DNA of 64,000 nucleotides, taken from assembly GCA_965243175.1 (NCBI GenBank), contig OZ251532.1:2418001-2482000 (forward strand), given 5' to 3'. Position 1 is the first letter of the stretch, and each line of letters begins with the position of its first letter. The position numbers and the translations under genes were made by a program. Under the pieces are notes generated by a model. That model saw only the letters and a program-made list of their open reading frames with translations, ran no database searches and was not told the DNA's origin. Shown one piece after another: positions 34,329 through 42,282 of the stretch. Source of the DNA: VXYL01 sp965243175 (GTDB lineage Bacteria > Pseudomonadota > Gammaproteobacteria > Pseudomonadales > Azotimanducaceae).

Positions 34329-35102
34329 CTACAGCGCTACGTCGACCCCGACCGGACAGTGATCTGAGCCGGTAACCTGCGGCCAGATGAAGGCGTCGTA
34401 CACCCGCCGTTGCGCCGAGGGCGAGGCCAGCACGTAGTCGATGCGCCAGCCGACGTTCTCCTGGCGCGCGTTGCCCCATTGCCGCCACCACGTGTAGTGC
34501 CCCGGCTCGCCCGGGTGCTGGCCGCGGAACGTGTCGCTCCAACCGGCGTCCAGCCAGCGCGTGAGTTCGGCGCGTTCTTCCGGCAGGAAGCCGCTCGTCT
34601 TGGCGTTGGTCTTCGGGCGGGCGAGGTCGATCTCCGTGTGCGCCGTGTTGTAGTCGCCCATCACGAACACTGGGCCGCGTTTGCGCAGCTGTTGCAGGCG
34701 CTCGAACAGCGCCTGGTAGAAGCCGAGCTTGTACGGCACCCGGCTGTTGTCGCGATCCTTGCCGCTGCCCTTCGGAAAGTAGACGCTGGCGATGGCCATG
34801 CGCCCGAAATGCGCGATCAGAAGCCGGCCTTCCACGTCGTATTCGTCGATGCCGAGGGACGTTTCCACGCGGCGCGGCGGGTGCCGCGAGAACAACGCCA
34901 CGCCGCTGTAGCCCTTGCGCACAGCTGGCGCGAACGTCGCATGCCAGCCTTCGGGCGCTCGCGCTTCGGCGGGCAGCTGTTCCGGCAGCGCCCGCAGCTC
35001 TTGAATGCCCACCACGTCCGCTTCGCTGGCTTCGAGGAAATCCAGAAAGCCCTTGCGCACGCAGGCGCGCAGGCCGTTCACGTTCCAACTGACGATGCGC
35101 AT
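34329..35102 (-). CDS. xthA: Exodeoxyribonuclease III
   Basis: A 257-residue DNA repair nuclease of the exonuclease III/AP endonuclease family: MRIVSWNVNGLRACVRKGF, GIQELRA (metal Glu), YSGVALFSRHPPRRV, GRLLIAHF, IASVYFPKGS, MGDYNTAHTEIDLARPK (catalytic Asp and Asn), and the final GSDHCPVGVDV (catalytic Asp-His). It would open abasic sites and trim 3' ends, downstream of glycosylases such as the one at 30437. The ATG at 35102 is where the family begins. It lies 4 bp after the MFS stop on the same strand. Confidence 0.92.
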   Translation of the reverse strand: MRIVSWNVNGLRACVRKGFLDFLEASEADVVGIQELRALPEQLPAEARAPEGWHATFAPAVRKGYSGVALFSRHPPRRVETSLGIDEYDVEGRLLIAHFGRMAIASVYFPKGSGKDRDNSRVPYKLGFYQALFERLQQLRKRGPVFVMGDYNTAHTEIDLARPKTNAKTSGFLPEERAELTRWLDAGWSDTFRGQHPGEPGHYTWWRQWGNARQENVGWRIDYVLASPSAQRRVYDAFIWPQVTGSDHCPVGVDVAL

Positions 35103-35106
35103 GACG

Positions 35107-36375
35107 TCAGTGCTCCCGAGCCGGCCGTTTCGCGGCACCGAACAGCACCGCGCCGAGCGCCGAACCCGCGCCGAGCACCGCGAAGCCGAGGACGAAATCG
35201 CCGAACACGTCCGCCATCGCGCCGGCGAACACCGATCCGAAAGCCATGCCGAACATCGCCACCAGAGACGAGAAGCCCATGATGGTGCCAAAAGACGCCG
35301 CGCCGAAGTAGTCCGCCCGCAGCGCCACCATCAACGGCCCGCGCACACCCCAGGCGAAGCCGTAGAGCACGGCGAACGAAACCACCATCGCCTGGTTGCT
35401 GGCGAAGGCGAGCAGGCCGAAGCCGATGCCGTGTACCACCATGCAGGCAACGCACACCAGCCGCTTGTCGTAGTGGTCGCCCAGCCAGCCGCCCACCAGC
35501 TGGCCAGTCATCTGGCAAGCGGTGAGCTGCGTGACGATGAAACCCGCTTCGAGCAGCGTGAAGCGCAGACTCTCGGTGAGATGCGTCACCAGATGCGCCA
35601 TCGTCGCCGAGACGGTAAGCAGCGCCAGCGCGTGGCCAGCGGAGATCAGCCAGAACGACGACGTGCGCATGGCTTCGCGGGGGGTGAAGTCGCGATCTAT
35701 CGTTCTTGGCCGAACCCGCGCCGCCGGATGCGGTTCCGCCGCGCCATCCGGCACTTCGCCCTTGGCGTTCGGGCGATGGTGAACCAGCTCCACCAGCGGC
35801 AGGCCCACCAGCAGCACGACCAGCGCGGAAATCGCCGCTGTCCACCGCCAGCCGAACAGTTCCAGGCTCAGAAAGACGATGGGCACACCTAGCCCGCCAA
35901 GCGAAAAGCCGAGTTGCGAAACCGCGACGGCCTTGGCGCGGTGCCGGTCGAACCAGTTGACGATGGCGACGGTGAGCGTTGCGAAGCCGCCCAGCCCCGA
36001 ACCAACCGCGATGACCGCCCAAGCCAGATAGAACGTGAGAATCGAATCCGCGAACGCGAACAGCAGGAACCCGCCGGCGAACGCCGCCAGCCCGATGCGC
36101 AGAATCAGCCGCGGCCCGAAGCGGTCCACCAGCCAGCCTTGCAGCGGCCCAAGCAGCCCGCTCTCCACCCGAGTCAGCGCGAACGCCCCGGCCACGAGCG
36201 TCTTGCTCCACCCGAAGTGCCGCTGCATCTCCACCGCGTAGGCGCCGAAGGAATGCATCAGCAACAGCCCGGAGAGCAGCTGGATGCCCGCCGCCGCAAG
36301 CACCATCCACCACCCGTAGAACACCCGACCGGTCGGCCGGACAACGTGATCGATGCGGGCGATGAGCGAGTCCAT
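35107..36375 (-). CDS. Major facilitator superfamily transporter
   Basis: A 422-residue, 12-helix MFS permease. It starts MDSLIARIDHVVRPTGRVFY then GWWMVLAAAGIQLLSG, with the family's cytoplasmic loop GWLVDRFGPRLILR between helices 2 and 3, a long charged central loop (VHHRPNAKGEVPDG) and a second VGGWLGDHYDKRLV motif. The N-terminal sequence and oxalate/formate-type helices fit monocarboxylate antiporters. The substrate is unknown. The ATG at 36375 was chosen because the preceding frame is Pro/Arg-rich and unlike protein. It precedes xthA by 4 bp. Confidence 0.85.
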   Translation of the reverse strand: MDSLIARIDHVVRPTGRVFYGWWMVLAAAGIQLLSGLLLMHSFGAYAVEMQRHFGWSKTLVAGAFALTRVESGLLGPLQGWLVDRFGPRLILRIGLAAFAGGFLLFAFADSILTFYLAWAVIAVGSGLGGFATLTVAIVNWFDRHRAKAVAVSQLGFSLGGLGVPIVFLSLELFGWRWTAAISALVVLLVGLPLVELVHHRPNAKGEVPDGAAEPHPAARVRPRTIDRDFTPREAMRTSSFWLISAGHALALLTVSATMAHLVTHLTESLRFTLLEAGFIVTQLTACQMTGQLVGGWLGDHYDKRLVCVACMVVHGIGFGLLAFASNQAMVVSFAVLYGFAWGVRGPLMVALRADYFGAASFGTIMGFSSLVAMFGMAFGSVFAGAMADVFGDFVLGFAVLGAGSALGAVLFGAAKRPAREH

Positions 36376-36596
36376 GCCTTCGTCGGGCCGTGCCAAGGGA
36401 GCGGACGACGCACGACGCGAATCGGCGCGGAAGCGCTGCCGGAAGCGAAGCGTTCGGCGAGAACCTGCTACCGCAGCAACCACCGAGCGCGAAGGCGGCA
36501 AGCATACCAGCTTCGCCTCGAAGGTACGCTTCGCAGATGGTTGCTCGCGGCGCGGTATTGCGCCATTCTCACGGCATTGGGACGAGGGTGAATCGA

Positions 36597-37106
36597 ATGG
36601 GAATGCGGATGAACAGACAACCGGCCTGCTGGGTGGCTGCGGTGATCGTGCTTGCTTGCGCGTTCGCCGCGGCGGAAGAGGCGGGCGAACCCGCGAAGGA
36701 CGCGATCTCGGTCTCGGCCTTGGCTTGGATGACCGGCACCTGGGCCGGCCCGGTGGGTCCGGGCGAGCTGGAAGAGAACTGGACGGTGCCGAAGGCTGGT
36801 TCCATCCAGGCCCTCGTGCGCATGACCGGGGGTGGCGCCACCAGCATGGTGGAGCTGATCGTGATCGAGGAGGAAGAGGGCAGCCTGACGCTGCATATCC
36901 AGCAGTGGGACCCGGGCTACAAGCCCCGCCCCGCAGGCCCATCGACGATGAAGCTGGTGGACCTCGGCGAGAACACGGTCGCGTTCGAGGCTATCGGCGA
37001 AGCGGAGATCGCCAAGCTCCGCTACACCCGGGACGGCGACAACTTCACGGTTTCCGTCGAGGGCCCGAACGGCGCGTTCGACCTGCCGCTGAAAGCCGTG
37101 CGCTAG
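36597..37106 (+). CDS. Secreted DUF6265-like beta-barrel protein
   Basis: A 169-residue exported protein: a signal peptide MGMRMNRQPACWVAAVIVLA then CAFAAAEE, then VSALAWMTGTWAGP, LEENWTVPKAGSIQALVRM, TSMVELIVIEEEEGSLTLHI and STMKLVDLGENTVAFEA. The pattern matches DUF6265, a small lipocalin-like domain of unknown function. ATG at 36597 follows GAGGGTG, about 7 nt away; internal ATGs at 36603 and 36609 are also possible. A lipoprotein Cys is not clear. Confidence 0.7.
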   Translation: MGMRMNRQPACWVAAVIVLACAFAAAEEAGEPAKDAISVSALAWMTGTWAGPVGPGELEENWTVPKAGSIQALVRMTGGGATSMVELIVIEEEEGSLTLHIQQWDPGYKPRPAGPSTMKLVDLGENTVAFEAIGEAEIAKLRYTRDGDNFTVSVEGPNGAFDLPLKAVR

Positions 37107-37137
37107 GTCCGATCCTTGCGTGGGACCGTCGGCAGGT

Positions 37138-38082
37138 TCACCTGCCGTGGGTCACGACGCCCTTGATGTAGCCATCGACCTCGCCGGTGGTGACGCCCGT
37201 CATGAAGCTCGGGTAGTCGTCGATGTCCACCACGTGGGTCACCAGCGGCTTCAAGTCGATGACGCCGTTGTGGATCAGTCGGATGGCTGGCGGGAACGGG
37301 TCGCGCAGCTGCGCCGCCGGCGACGAGTTCACGATGCTGATGGCCTTGCCGTGCCAAGTGCTCGGGTTGAAGGTGGCCTGCGTGCCCTTGATCCAGCCGA
37401 ACAGGTTGATGCGGCCGGCGCGGCGCACGATGTCGGTCGCCAAGTCGAGGCCGCTCTGGGCGCCGCTGGTGTCCACCACGGTGTCGATGCCGCGTCCGCG
37501 CAGGTCGTCGCGCACGTCGTCGAAGTCGTCGCTCGCCACGTTGTGCGCTTCCGTGGCGCCCAGTTCCAACGCCAGCCGAAGCCGCCGGTCGTCCACGTCC
37601 AGGGCGATCAGCTGATCCGCGCCAGCCCCGGCAAGCCCCTGGATCATCATCAGCCCCATGAAGCCGCAGCCCACCATCGCCAGCCGCTCGCCGGCCTTGA
37701 GCTGGCAGTGATCCATGCCGGTCACCACGCAGGACACCGGCTCGACGATCCAATGCTCGTCGGCAAGCGCCGAGTCGGGAATCTTGTACACCCGATTGGC
37801 GGGCAGATTGCGCACCCGCGCGAAGCCGCCACCGGCCACCCGCTGCCCCAGTTCGATGCCTTCCACGCCATCGCCCAGCTTCGCCACGTAGCCCACGCCC
37901 TCGTGCCCAGGCGGCGCCGCGAACGCCGAGTCGCTCCCGGCGCGGAAGGTCTGCAAGTCCCAGGAGCAGATGCCGCAGGCCGCCACTTCCACCTGCACCT
38001 GTCCGGGGCCCGGCTCGCCGACCTCCGAATCCACGATCTCCGCCCCGCCGCCAGCCGTGTACCGCACGTTCTTCACCCGCAT
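37138..38082 (-). CDS. Zinc-type medium-chain alcohol dehydrogenase
   Basis: A 314-residue MDR-family dehydrogenase. GPGQVQVEVAACGICSWDLQ contains the catalytic-zinc Cys region, APPGHEGVGYVAKLGDGVEG gives His-Glu, and LAMVGCGFMGLMMIQGLAGAG is the NAD(P) motif, followed by IALDVDDRRLRLALELGA. It lacks the structural zinc lobe usually present after the catalytic lobe, so it is at the short end. The substrate is unknown; sugar or polyol dehydrogenases are nearest in style. It sits alone and faces the DUF6265 gene. Confidence 0.8.
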   Translation of the reverse strand: MRVKNVRYTAGGGAEIVDSEVGEPGPGQVQVEVAACGICSWDLQTFRAGSDSAFAAPPGHEGVGYVAKLGDGVEGIELGQRVAGGGFARVRNLPANRVYKIPDSALADEHWIVEPVSCVVTGMDHCQLKAGERLAMVGCGFMGLMMIQGLAGAGADQLIALDVDDRRLRLALELGATEAHNVASDDFDDVRDDLRGRGIDTVVDTSGAQSGLDLATDIVRRAGRINLFGWIKGTQATFNPSTWHGKAISIVNSSPAAQLRDPFPPAIRLIHNGVIDLKPLVTHVVDIDDYPSFMTGVTTGEVDGYIKGVVTHGR

Positions 38083-38389
38083 GACCGCGTTCCCTCGTCC
38101 ACTAGGATCGGCAGCCAGTGTACGCTAGTGGCAGTGCGTTAGCGGATGTTAGCGGATGCCCAAACCGACGTCCGCACGAGAGTGCTCAAGGTGCCGCACC
38201 AGATGCTCTCGACCGTACTAATGTTGCGAAAGTCGAGCGTAGGGTAAGCCCCCCAGTGGGACCGGGTGACTAGATGCACCGTTGCGAGCTGCACCACCCG
38301 TTTACATCTCCGCCACCATGCAACCAGTCCAAGGTTGATGCGGGCGTCCCACATCATCGCTGGGTGAAGAGCGTCGAAGCATTGAACCG
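38083..38389. other. Intergenic stretch with one doubtful minus-strand ORF
   Basis: No clear gene is seen. A 72-codon minus-strand frame (38139-38357, MMWDARINLGLVAWWRRC...) has no recognisable motif and looks like a gene relic. The sequence is less GC-rich than its neighbours. A short direct repeat, GTTAGCGGAT, occurs twice around 38137-38158. This stretch must carry the promoter of the plus-strand DUF721 gene at 38390, but I cannot fix one. Confidence 0.35.
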
Positions 38390-38701
38390 ATGTCGCAGCG
38401 CCGTGTAGACGAGATCCTTGCCGAGCGGCAGCGGCCGCGGAACGCCTTGGAAGCGTTGGTGAAACGCGATTCGCTGCGCGGCTCTTGGACGGCGCAGCTG
38501 CGCGCGGTGCTGCCGGCTGCCCTGGCGCCGCACTGCCGGGTGGCGGACCTCAAGGGGGGGCGGCTGACGATTCAGGTTTCGAGCGCGGCCTGGGCGACTC
38601 GGCTGCGCTTCGAACTGCCGAAGGTGGAACCGGCGCTGCGCTCGCTGGCGGACTTCGCCGCGGTGGAGGACATCCGCGTGTTGACGGCGGCGGTGGGGTA
38701 G
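38390..38701 (+). CDS. DUF721 (DciA-like) protein
   Basis: A 103-residue DUF721 protein: RNALEALVKRDSLRGSWTAQ, LPAALAPHCRVADLKGGRLT, IQVSSAAWATRLRFELPKV. The L-x-V-x-V-x-S-x-A-W-A-x-x-L signature is the DUF721 core. Family member DciA loads the replicative helicase in many bacteria lacking DnaC. This copy is short, with no extended helical N-terminus or tail. It is convergent with hpf. Confidence 0.75.
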   Translation: MSQRRVDEILAERQRPRNALEALVKRDSLRGSWTAQLRAVLPAALAPHCRVADLKGGRLTIQVSSAAWATRLRFELPKVEPALRSLADFAAVEDIRVLTAAVG

Positions 38702-38747
38702 CGGTTTCGCGCCTGCTCAGAGCGCCACGCTCCGACAAGCGGCGGCC

Positions 38748-39044
38748 TCAGACGCGGTGGTTGGCGAGCTTCTCCTTGTGCTTGATGAGCTGGCGGTCGA
38801 GCTTGTCCGAGAGGGCGTCGATGGCGGCGTAGAGGTCTTCCGCTTGGGCGTCCGCGAAGATCTCGTGGCCGTGGCCGGCGTGGACGATGGCCTCGGCGGT
38901 CTGGCCGACCTTGCTCACGGCCAGCACCACCTGCACGTTGGTGATGTGGTCGTAGTGGCGTTCCAGGCGCGTGACCTTGGTGGTCACGTAGTTCCGCAGG
39001 GCTTCGGTGACGTCGATGTGCCGACCGGTGATGTTCAGTTGCAT
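38748..39044 (-). CDS. hpf: Ribosome hibernation promoting factor (short HPF)
   Basis: A 98-residue short-form HPF: MQLNITGRHIDVTEALRNYV, TTKVTRLERHYDHITNVQVV, AEAIVHAGHGHEIFADAQAE and DLYAAIDALSDKLDRQLIKH then KEKLANH. It binds the decoding site of the 30S subunit and helps ribosomes dimerise in stationary phase. Absence of a C-terminal extension marks the gammaproteobacterial/betaproteobacterial short class. It is downstream of npr and ptsN on the same strand, about 100 bp apart. Confidence 0.92.
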   Translation of the reverse strand: MQLNITGRHIDVTEALRNYVTTKVTRLERHYDHITNVQVVLAVSKVGQTAEAIVHAGHGHEIFADAQAEDLYAAIDALSDKLDRQLIKHKEKLANHRV

Positions 39045-39147
39045 CGGGTGTCCTCAAGCTTCAAGGGCGCAGTTCGCGGGTCATTCTATGCCGGCGGCGA
39101 GGCCGCTCGCGCATCGCAAGCACGGGAAAGCGCTGCCTGCTCGTTCG

Positions 39148-39420
39148 TCATTCGTCTTCGCCGAAGCGGTCCGCCACCAGGTCGCGGACCGCGGCGAACG
39201 CCTGCTCCTCGTCGCTGCCGTCGCAGACGAGGGTGAGCGTCGTGCCCTGCACCGCTTCCAGCATCATCACCGCCATGATGCTCTTCGCGTCCACCGCATC
39301 CCTCCCGTCGCGCTTGAGTTCGATGGCGCAGGCGAAGGACTGCGTGGTCTTCATCAGGCGCGATGCGGCGCGGGCGTGCAGGCCCAGCTTGTTGACGATC
39401 TCGATGGGGCCGGTCTTCAT
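39148..39420 (-). CDS. HPr-family phosphocarrier (NPr-like)
   Basis: A 90-residue HPr-fold protein: IEIVNKLGLHARAASRLMKT with the phosphorylated His in GLHARAAS, DAKSIMAVMMLEAVQGTTLT and the end GSDEEQAFAAVRDLVADRFG. The Ser-46 region is KSIM as in HPr. Next to ptsN, it is the nitrogen-PTS carrier (NPr/PtsO) rather than a sugar HPr. It lies 58 bp after ptsN and 100 bp before hpf. Confidence 0.88.
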   Translation of the reverse strand: MKTGPIEIVNKLGLHARAASRLMKTTQSFACAIELKRDGRDAVDAKSIMAVMMLEAVQGTTLTLVCDGSDEEQAFAAVRDLVADRFGEDE

Positions 39421-39478
39421 GCGAACTCGCCGTATGCGAGGCGCGAAGAGGACGTTCGGCGGGCGTTCTGAGCGGCGG

Positions 39479-39949
39479 TCATTCGCGTTGCGTCATGGCG
39501 AGTTGCCGTTGCAGCGTACCGAAAAGCTCGGCGTCGGTCTCGGCGCGTCGCAGCGCCGCCAGGTTGCTGACGTCGTCGAATACCCGGGCGAGGGCGCCGA
39601 GAATCTCCAAGTGGGTGCGTTGGCCGTGCAGCGGCACGGCGAGCACGAAAACGAGATCCACGGCGCGACCATCCGGCGCGTCGAAGTCGATGGGAGGCGT
39701 GGCCAGCAGCGCCGCGACCGGTCCATCGCACTCTTCGAGCCGACAGTGCGGTATCGCCACGCCCTCCCCAAGGCCGGTGGAACCCAGCCGCTCGCGGCTC
39801 AGCAGGCCTTCGAGCAGCCGCCGCGGGTCGATCTGCGGGTGCCGCGACGCGATCAGTTCGGCGCCCTTCTCCAGCGCCGCCTTCTTGGAGCGCGCCGCGA
39901 CGTTGCGGCGCGTACACGCGGGTTCGAGAACCTGCTGGAAGTCGATCAT
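39479..39949 (-). CDS. ptsN: Nitrogen-regulatory EIIA (PtsN)
   Basis: A 156-residue PTS EIIA-Ntr: MIDFQQVLEPACTRRNVAAR, SKKAALEKGAELIA, LLSRERLGSTGLGEGVAIPH with the phospho-His in GVAIPH, and VDLVFVLAVPLHGQRTHLEI, a typical C-terminal half. The ATG at 39949 matches family starts. PtsN signals carbon/nitrogen and potassium state rather than transporting sugar. It begins a ptsN-npr-hpf run. The usual rpoN and rapZ are not in this run: rapZ would fit between ptsN and npr, where only 58 bp exist. Confidence 0.9.
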   Translation of the reverse strand: MIDFQQVLEPACTRRNVAARSKKAALEKGAELIASRHPQIDPRRLLEGLLSRERLGSTGLGEGVAIPHCRLEECDGPVAALLATPPIDFDAPDGRAVDLVFVLAVPLHGQRTHLEILGALARVFDDVSNLAALRRAETDAELFGTLQRQLAMTQRE

Positions 39950-40123
39950 GTCCCCGCCTTGCGGCCTGTCGGCGAATGATGGCCGCAAGCGGTTCGACAA
40001 CGCAAGAAACGATGCCGGTGCGTCACGGCGAAGACGGCCGGCCGACGACTACCAAGGCGGCGCGGGCGTTGCCATACTCGCCGGCAAAGAGACGCCGGAA
40101 ACGCGGCGACGAGGAGCATCGAC

Positions 40124-40531
40124 ATGATCGACTTCACGGGACTCAACTGGTGGGCCATCGTGGTCGCCACGGCGGCTGCCTTCGCCTTGGGCGGGCTGTG
40201 GTACGGGCCGCTGTTCGGCAAGGCGTGGCTGGCGGCGCTGGGCAAGAGCGAAGACGACATCAAGCCGTCGGCGGAACCGTTCGTGGTCAGCGCCGTGGCG
40301 GCGCTCGCCACCTGCGTGGTGGTGGCGGCGCTGATGAACGGCCTCGGCATGAGCGGCCTTGGCCCCGGGCTGGTCTTCGGCTTCATCACCGGCGTCGGCT
40401 TCATCGCCGCGGCGATGGCTTCGGACACCGCGTTCTGCGGCTGGGGCTGGAAGCTGTGGACGATCCAAGCCGGCTACCGCGTAGCCTACTCGGTGCTAAT
40501 GGGCGGCATCATCGGCGTCTGGCCGCCGTAG
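40124..40531 (+). CDS. DUF1761 membrane protein
   Basis: A 135-residue, four-helix membrane protein: MIDFTGLNWWAIVVATAAAF, LGGLWYGPLFGKAWLAALGK, FVVSAVAALATCVVVAALMN, LVFGFITGVGFIAAAMASDT, and WGWKLWTIQAGYRVAYSVLM. GGLWYGPLFGKAW is the signature of DUF1761, of unknown function. A GACATG start with a purine-rich ribosome site is present. It is monocistronic by position. Confidence 0.85.
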   Translation: MIDFTGLNWWAIVVATAAAFALGGLWYGPLFGKAWLAALGKSEDDIKPSAEPFVVSAVAALATCVVVAALMNGLGMSGLGPGLVFGFITGVGFIAAAMASDTAFCGWGWKLWTIQAGYRVAYSVLMGGIIGVWPP

Positions 40532-40594
40532 GCGAACTCCGCCGAGCCGCAAGTCGCGGCCACGCTTTCTATCCTCTCCAGCCGCTCGGCATTC

Positions 40595-41494
40595 GTGAAC
40601 GCCGACTGGCAACTCGCCCTGCAACGTGCGGCGCTGGGCTCGGCCCGGGCTGCGTGTACGGCGCTCTCGCCACTCTCCATCGACGCGCTGCGGCGGCTTG
40701 GTTCGTTCGCTGGCGACGCCGCCTTGCGCGGCAATGGCCGCGGCGTGCGCACCACCCGCACCAACATCGAATTGGTCTATGCGGCTGAGAGCCGCATGTG
40801 GCGCGAACGGCTGGTGCGCGCAAGCGTTCGACACACGGCGATGCTGGTGGCGGAAGCGGTCGCGCTGTGGACCTGGCCGCTGCCAAGGCTGCTGGCGCTG
40901 ACCTCCCAAGAGCGCGGCGACGACCTGCTGCGCGACCGAACGTCGGGGCGCGGCGTGGTGCTTCTGGTGCCGCACTTCGGCAACTGGGAGTTTCTCGGCT
41001 GCTACCTGAACGCCATCGAACCGGTGGTGCCCCTCTACGAACGGCCGAAGTCGCCGGTGGTAGACGCCGCGCTGGTCGCGGCCCGCGAGCGCCTGGGCCA
41101 CCAGTCGGCCCCGGATTCGGTCGGCGGACTCCGCTTGCTCGTGCGCTCGCTGCGCACTGGCGCACTGGCCGTGGTGTTGCCGGATCAAGTACCTCTGCCG
41201 AGCAGCGGCGTCGCGGCGCCGTTCTTCGGCCACGACACGCATACGATGTCCTTGGTCGGCAAGCTCTTGCAGCGCGTGGACGCGGACGTCCTGATCGGTG
41301 CCGCGATGCGCGTGCCCGGAGGCTTCGCCATCCGCATCGAGCGCGTGGACGACGCCATACATAGCCCAAACCTCGCCGAAAGCGCCCGCGCCATGAACGC
41401 CGCGGTGGAAGGCGTGGTCGCTTGGGACCCGGCGCAGTACCAGTGGGAATACAAACGCTACCGCTTCCGCCGCCAGCCGAACATCTACCGCTGA
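40595..41494 (+). CDS. Lipid A acyltransferase (LpxL/HtrB-like)
   Basis: A 299-residue inner-membrane-associated acyltransferase. It has LVPHFGNWEFLGCYLN, the HX4E catalytic motif, VPLYERPKSPVVDAAL, LVRSLRTGALAVVLPDQVPL, FFGHDTHTMSLVGKLLQRVD, and the tail WDPAQYQWEYKRYRFRRQPN typical of late lipid A acyltransferases. It would add a secondary acyl chain to lipid A. I used GTG at 40595 because no ATG lies before the homologous sequence. It is 63 bp after the DUF1761 gene. Confidence 0.85.
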   Translation: MNADWQLALQRAALGSARAACTALSPLSIDALRRLGSFAGDAALRGNGRGVRTTRTNIELVYAAESRMWRERLVRASVRHTAMLVAEAVALWTWPLPRLLALTSQERGDDLLRDRTSGRGVVLLVPHFGNWEFLGCYLNAIEPVVPLYERPKSPVVDAALVAARERLGHQSAPDSVGGLRLLVRSLRTGALAVVLPDQVPLPSSGVAAPFFGHDTHTMSLVGKLLQRVDADVLIGAAMRVPGGFAIRIERVDDAIHSPNLAESARAMNAAVEGVVAWDPAQYQWEYKRYRFRRQPNIYR

Positions 41495-41550
41495 GGCCCC
41501 GAGTCGCAGACAGGCAATCGCAGCCGCTCCGTCGCAGAGCGATCCTTCGC

Positions 41551-41578
41551 TTGACAGACTCCAGCGCACGGCTAGAGT
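41551..41578 (+). promoter_or_regulatory. Sigma-70-type promoter for the Uma2 gene at 41612
   Basis: TTGACA at 41551-41556, a 16-bp spacer and TAGAGT at 41573-41578 form a consensus -35 and near-consensus -10. This lies 34 bp ahead of the Uma2 ATG and after the preceding acyltransferase stop. It is the best promoter by eye in the window. Confidence 0.6.
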
Positions 41579-41611
41579 GCGGTCGCGTCACGTCGCGCAG
41601 ATCGCTGCAAG

Positions 41612-42253
41612 ATGCCGCCATCCACAGCGCAGCTCACAACGCAAGACAGCCAGCGGGCGGAGCACGATCTGGGCGACTTGCTGTGCGACCTGCTGCCGCG
41701 TCAGGGCGCTTGGTCGGACGCCGACTACCTTTGGTTGACCGATCACTCGCGACGGCTTGTCGAGTTCACTGACGGATGCATCGAAGCGCTGCCCATGCCG
41801 ACGACCAGCCACCAAGCCATTCTGGCCTTTCTGCACTTCCTGTTCCGCGATTGGATCAGACCGCGTGGCGGCATGGTGGTGGAAGCGCCGCTGCGCGTGC
41901 GCGTTCGGGAGGGCAAGTTCCGCGAGCCGGACTTGGCGGCGCTGCTCGACCGCGACGACCCGCGTCGCCAGGACCGCTATTGGCTCGGCGCGGACTTGGT
42001 CGTGGAGGTGGTCAGCCCGGACCAGCCAATCCGAGACCTCGTCGACAAGCGCCTCGACTATGCGGAAGCCGGCATCGCCGAGTACTGGATCGTGGATCCA
42101 CGCACCGAGACGGTCACCGTGCTCTCCTTGCAGTCCGAGAGCTACGCCGAGCACGGCGTCTTCGGACGCTGCGACACGGCGACCTCGGCGCTTCTCGAAG
42201 GATTCGCAGCCGACGTCGGCATGGTCTTCGACGCACCCACCACCGGAGCCTGA
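41612..42253 (+). CDS. Uma2-family PD-(D/E)XK protein, third copy
   Basis: A 213-residue Uma2 protein with SDADYLWLTDHSRRLVEFTD, GCIEALPMPTTSHQAILAFL, VVEAPLRVRVREGKFREPDL, GADLVVEVVSPDQPIRDLVD and KRLDYAEAGIAEYWIVDPRT. The acidic residues EPD and VEV of the nuclease fold are kept. It lacks the coiled coil of the two tandem copies and diverges from them, so it is a separate lineage. It is convergent with the AlbA_2 gene, 29 bp apart. Confidence 0.85.
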   Translation: MPPSTAQLTTQDSQRAEHDLGDLLCDLLPRQGAWSDADYLWLTDHSRRLVEFTDGCIEALPMPTTSHQAILAFLHFLFRDWIRPRGGMVVEAPLRVRVREGKFREPDLAALLDRDDPRRQDRYWLGADLVVEVVSPDQPIRDLVDKRLDYAEAGIAEYWIVDPRTETVTVLSLQSESYAEHGVFGRCDTATSALLEGFAADVGMVFDAPTTGA

Positions 42254-42282
42254 CCGCAGGAGGCATGTGCCGCTCAAGCGGC

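Noticed and set aside
39417..39917. Open frame overlapping ptsN, considered as rapZ
   Set aside because: Sequence is Arg/Ala-rich with no Walker motif; it is an out-of-frame shadow of ptsN and npr.
41612..42253. Third Uma2 considered as another copy of the tandem unit
   Set aside because: Different N-terminus, no coiled coil, no mod-tail relic or shared leader next to it.
42269..42282. GCCGCT-CA-AGCGGC palindrome between Uma2 and AlbA_2 genes as a terminator
   Set aside because: Stem is 6 bp with a 2-nt loop and no T-run; too weak to call.
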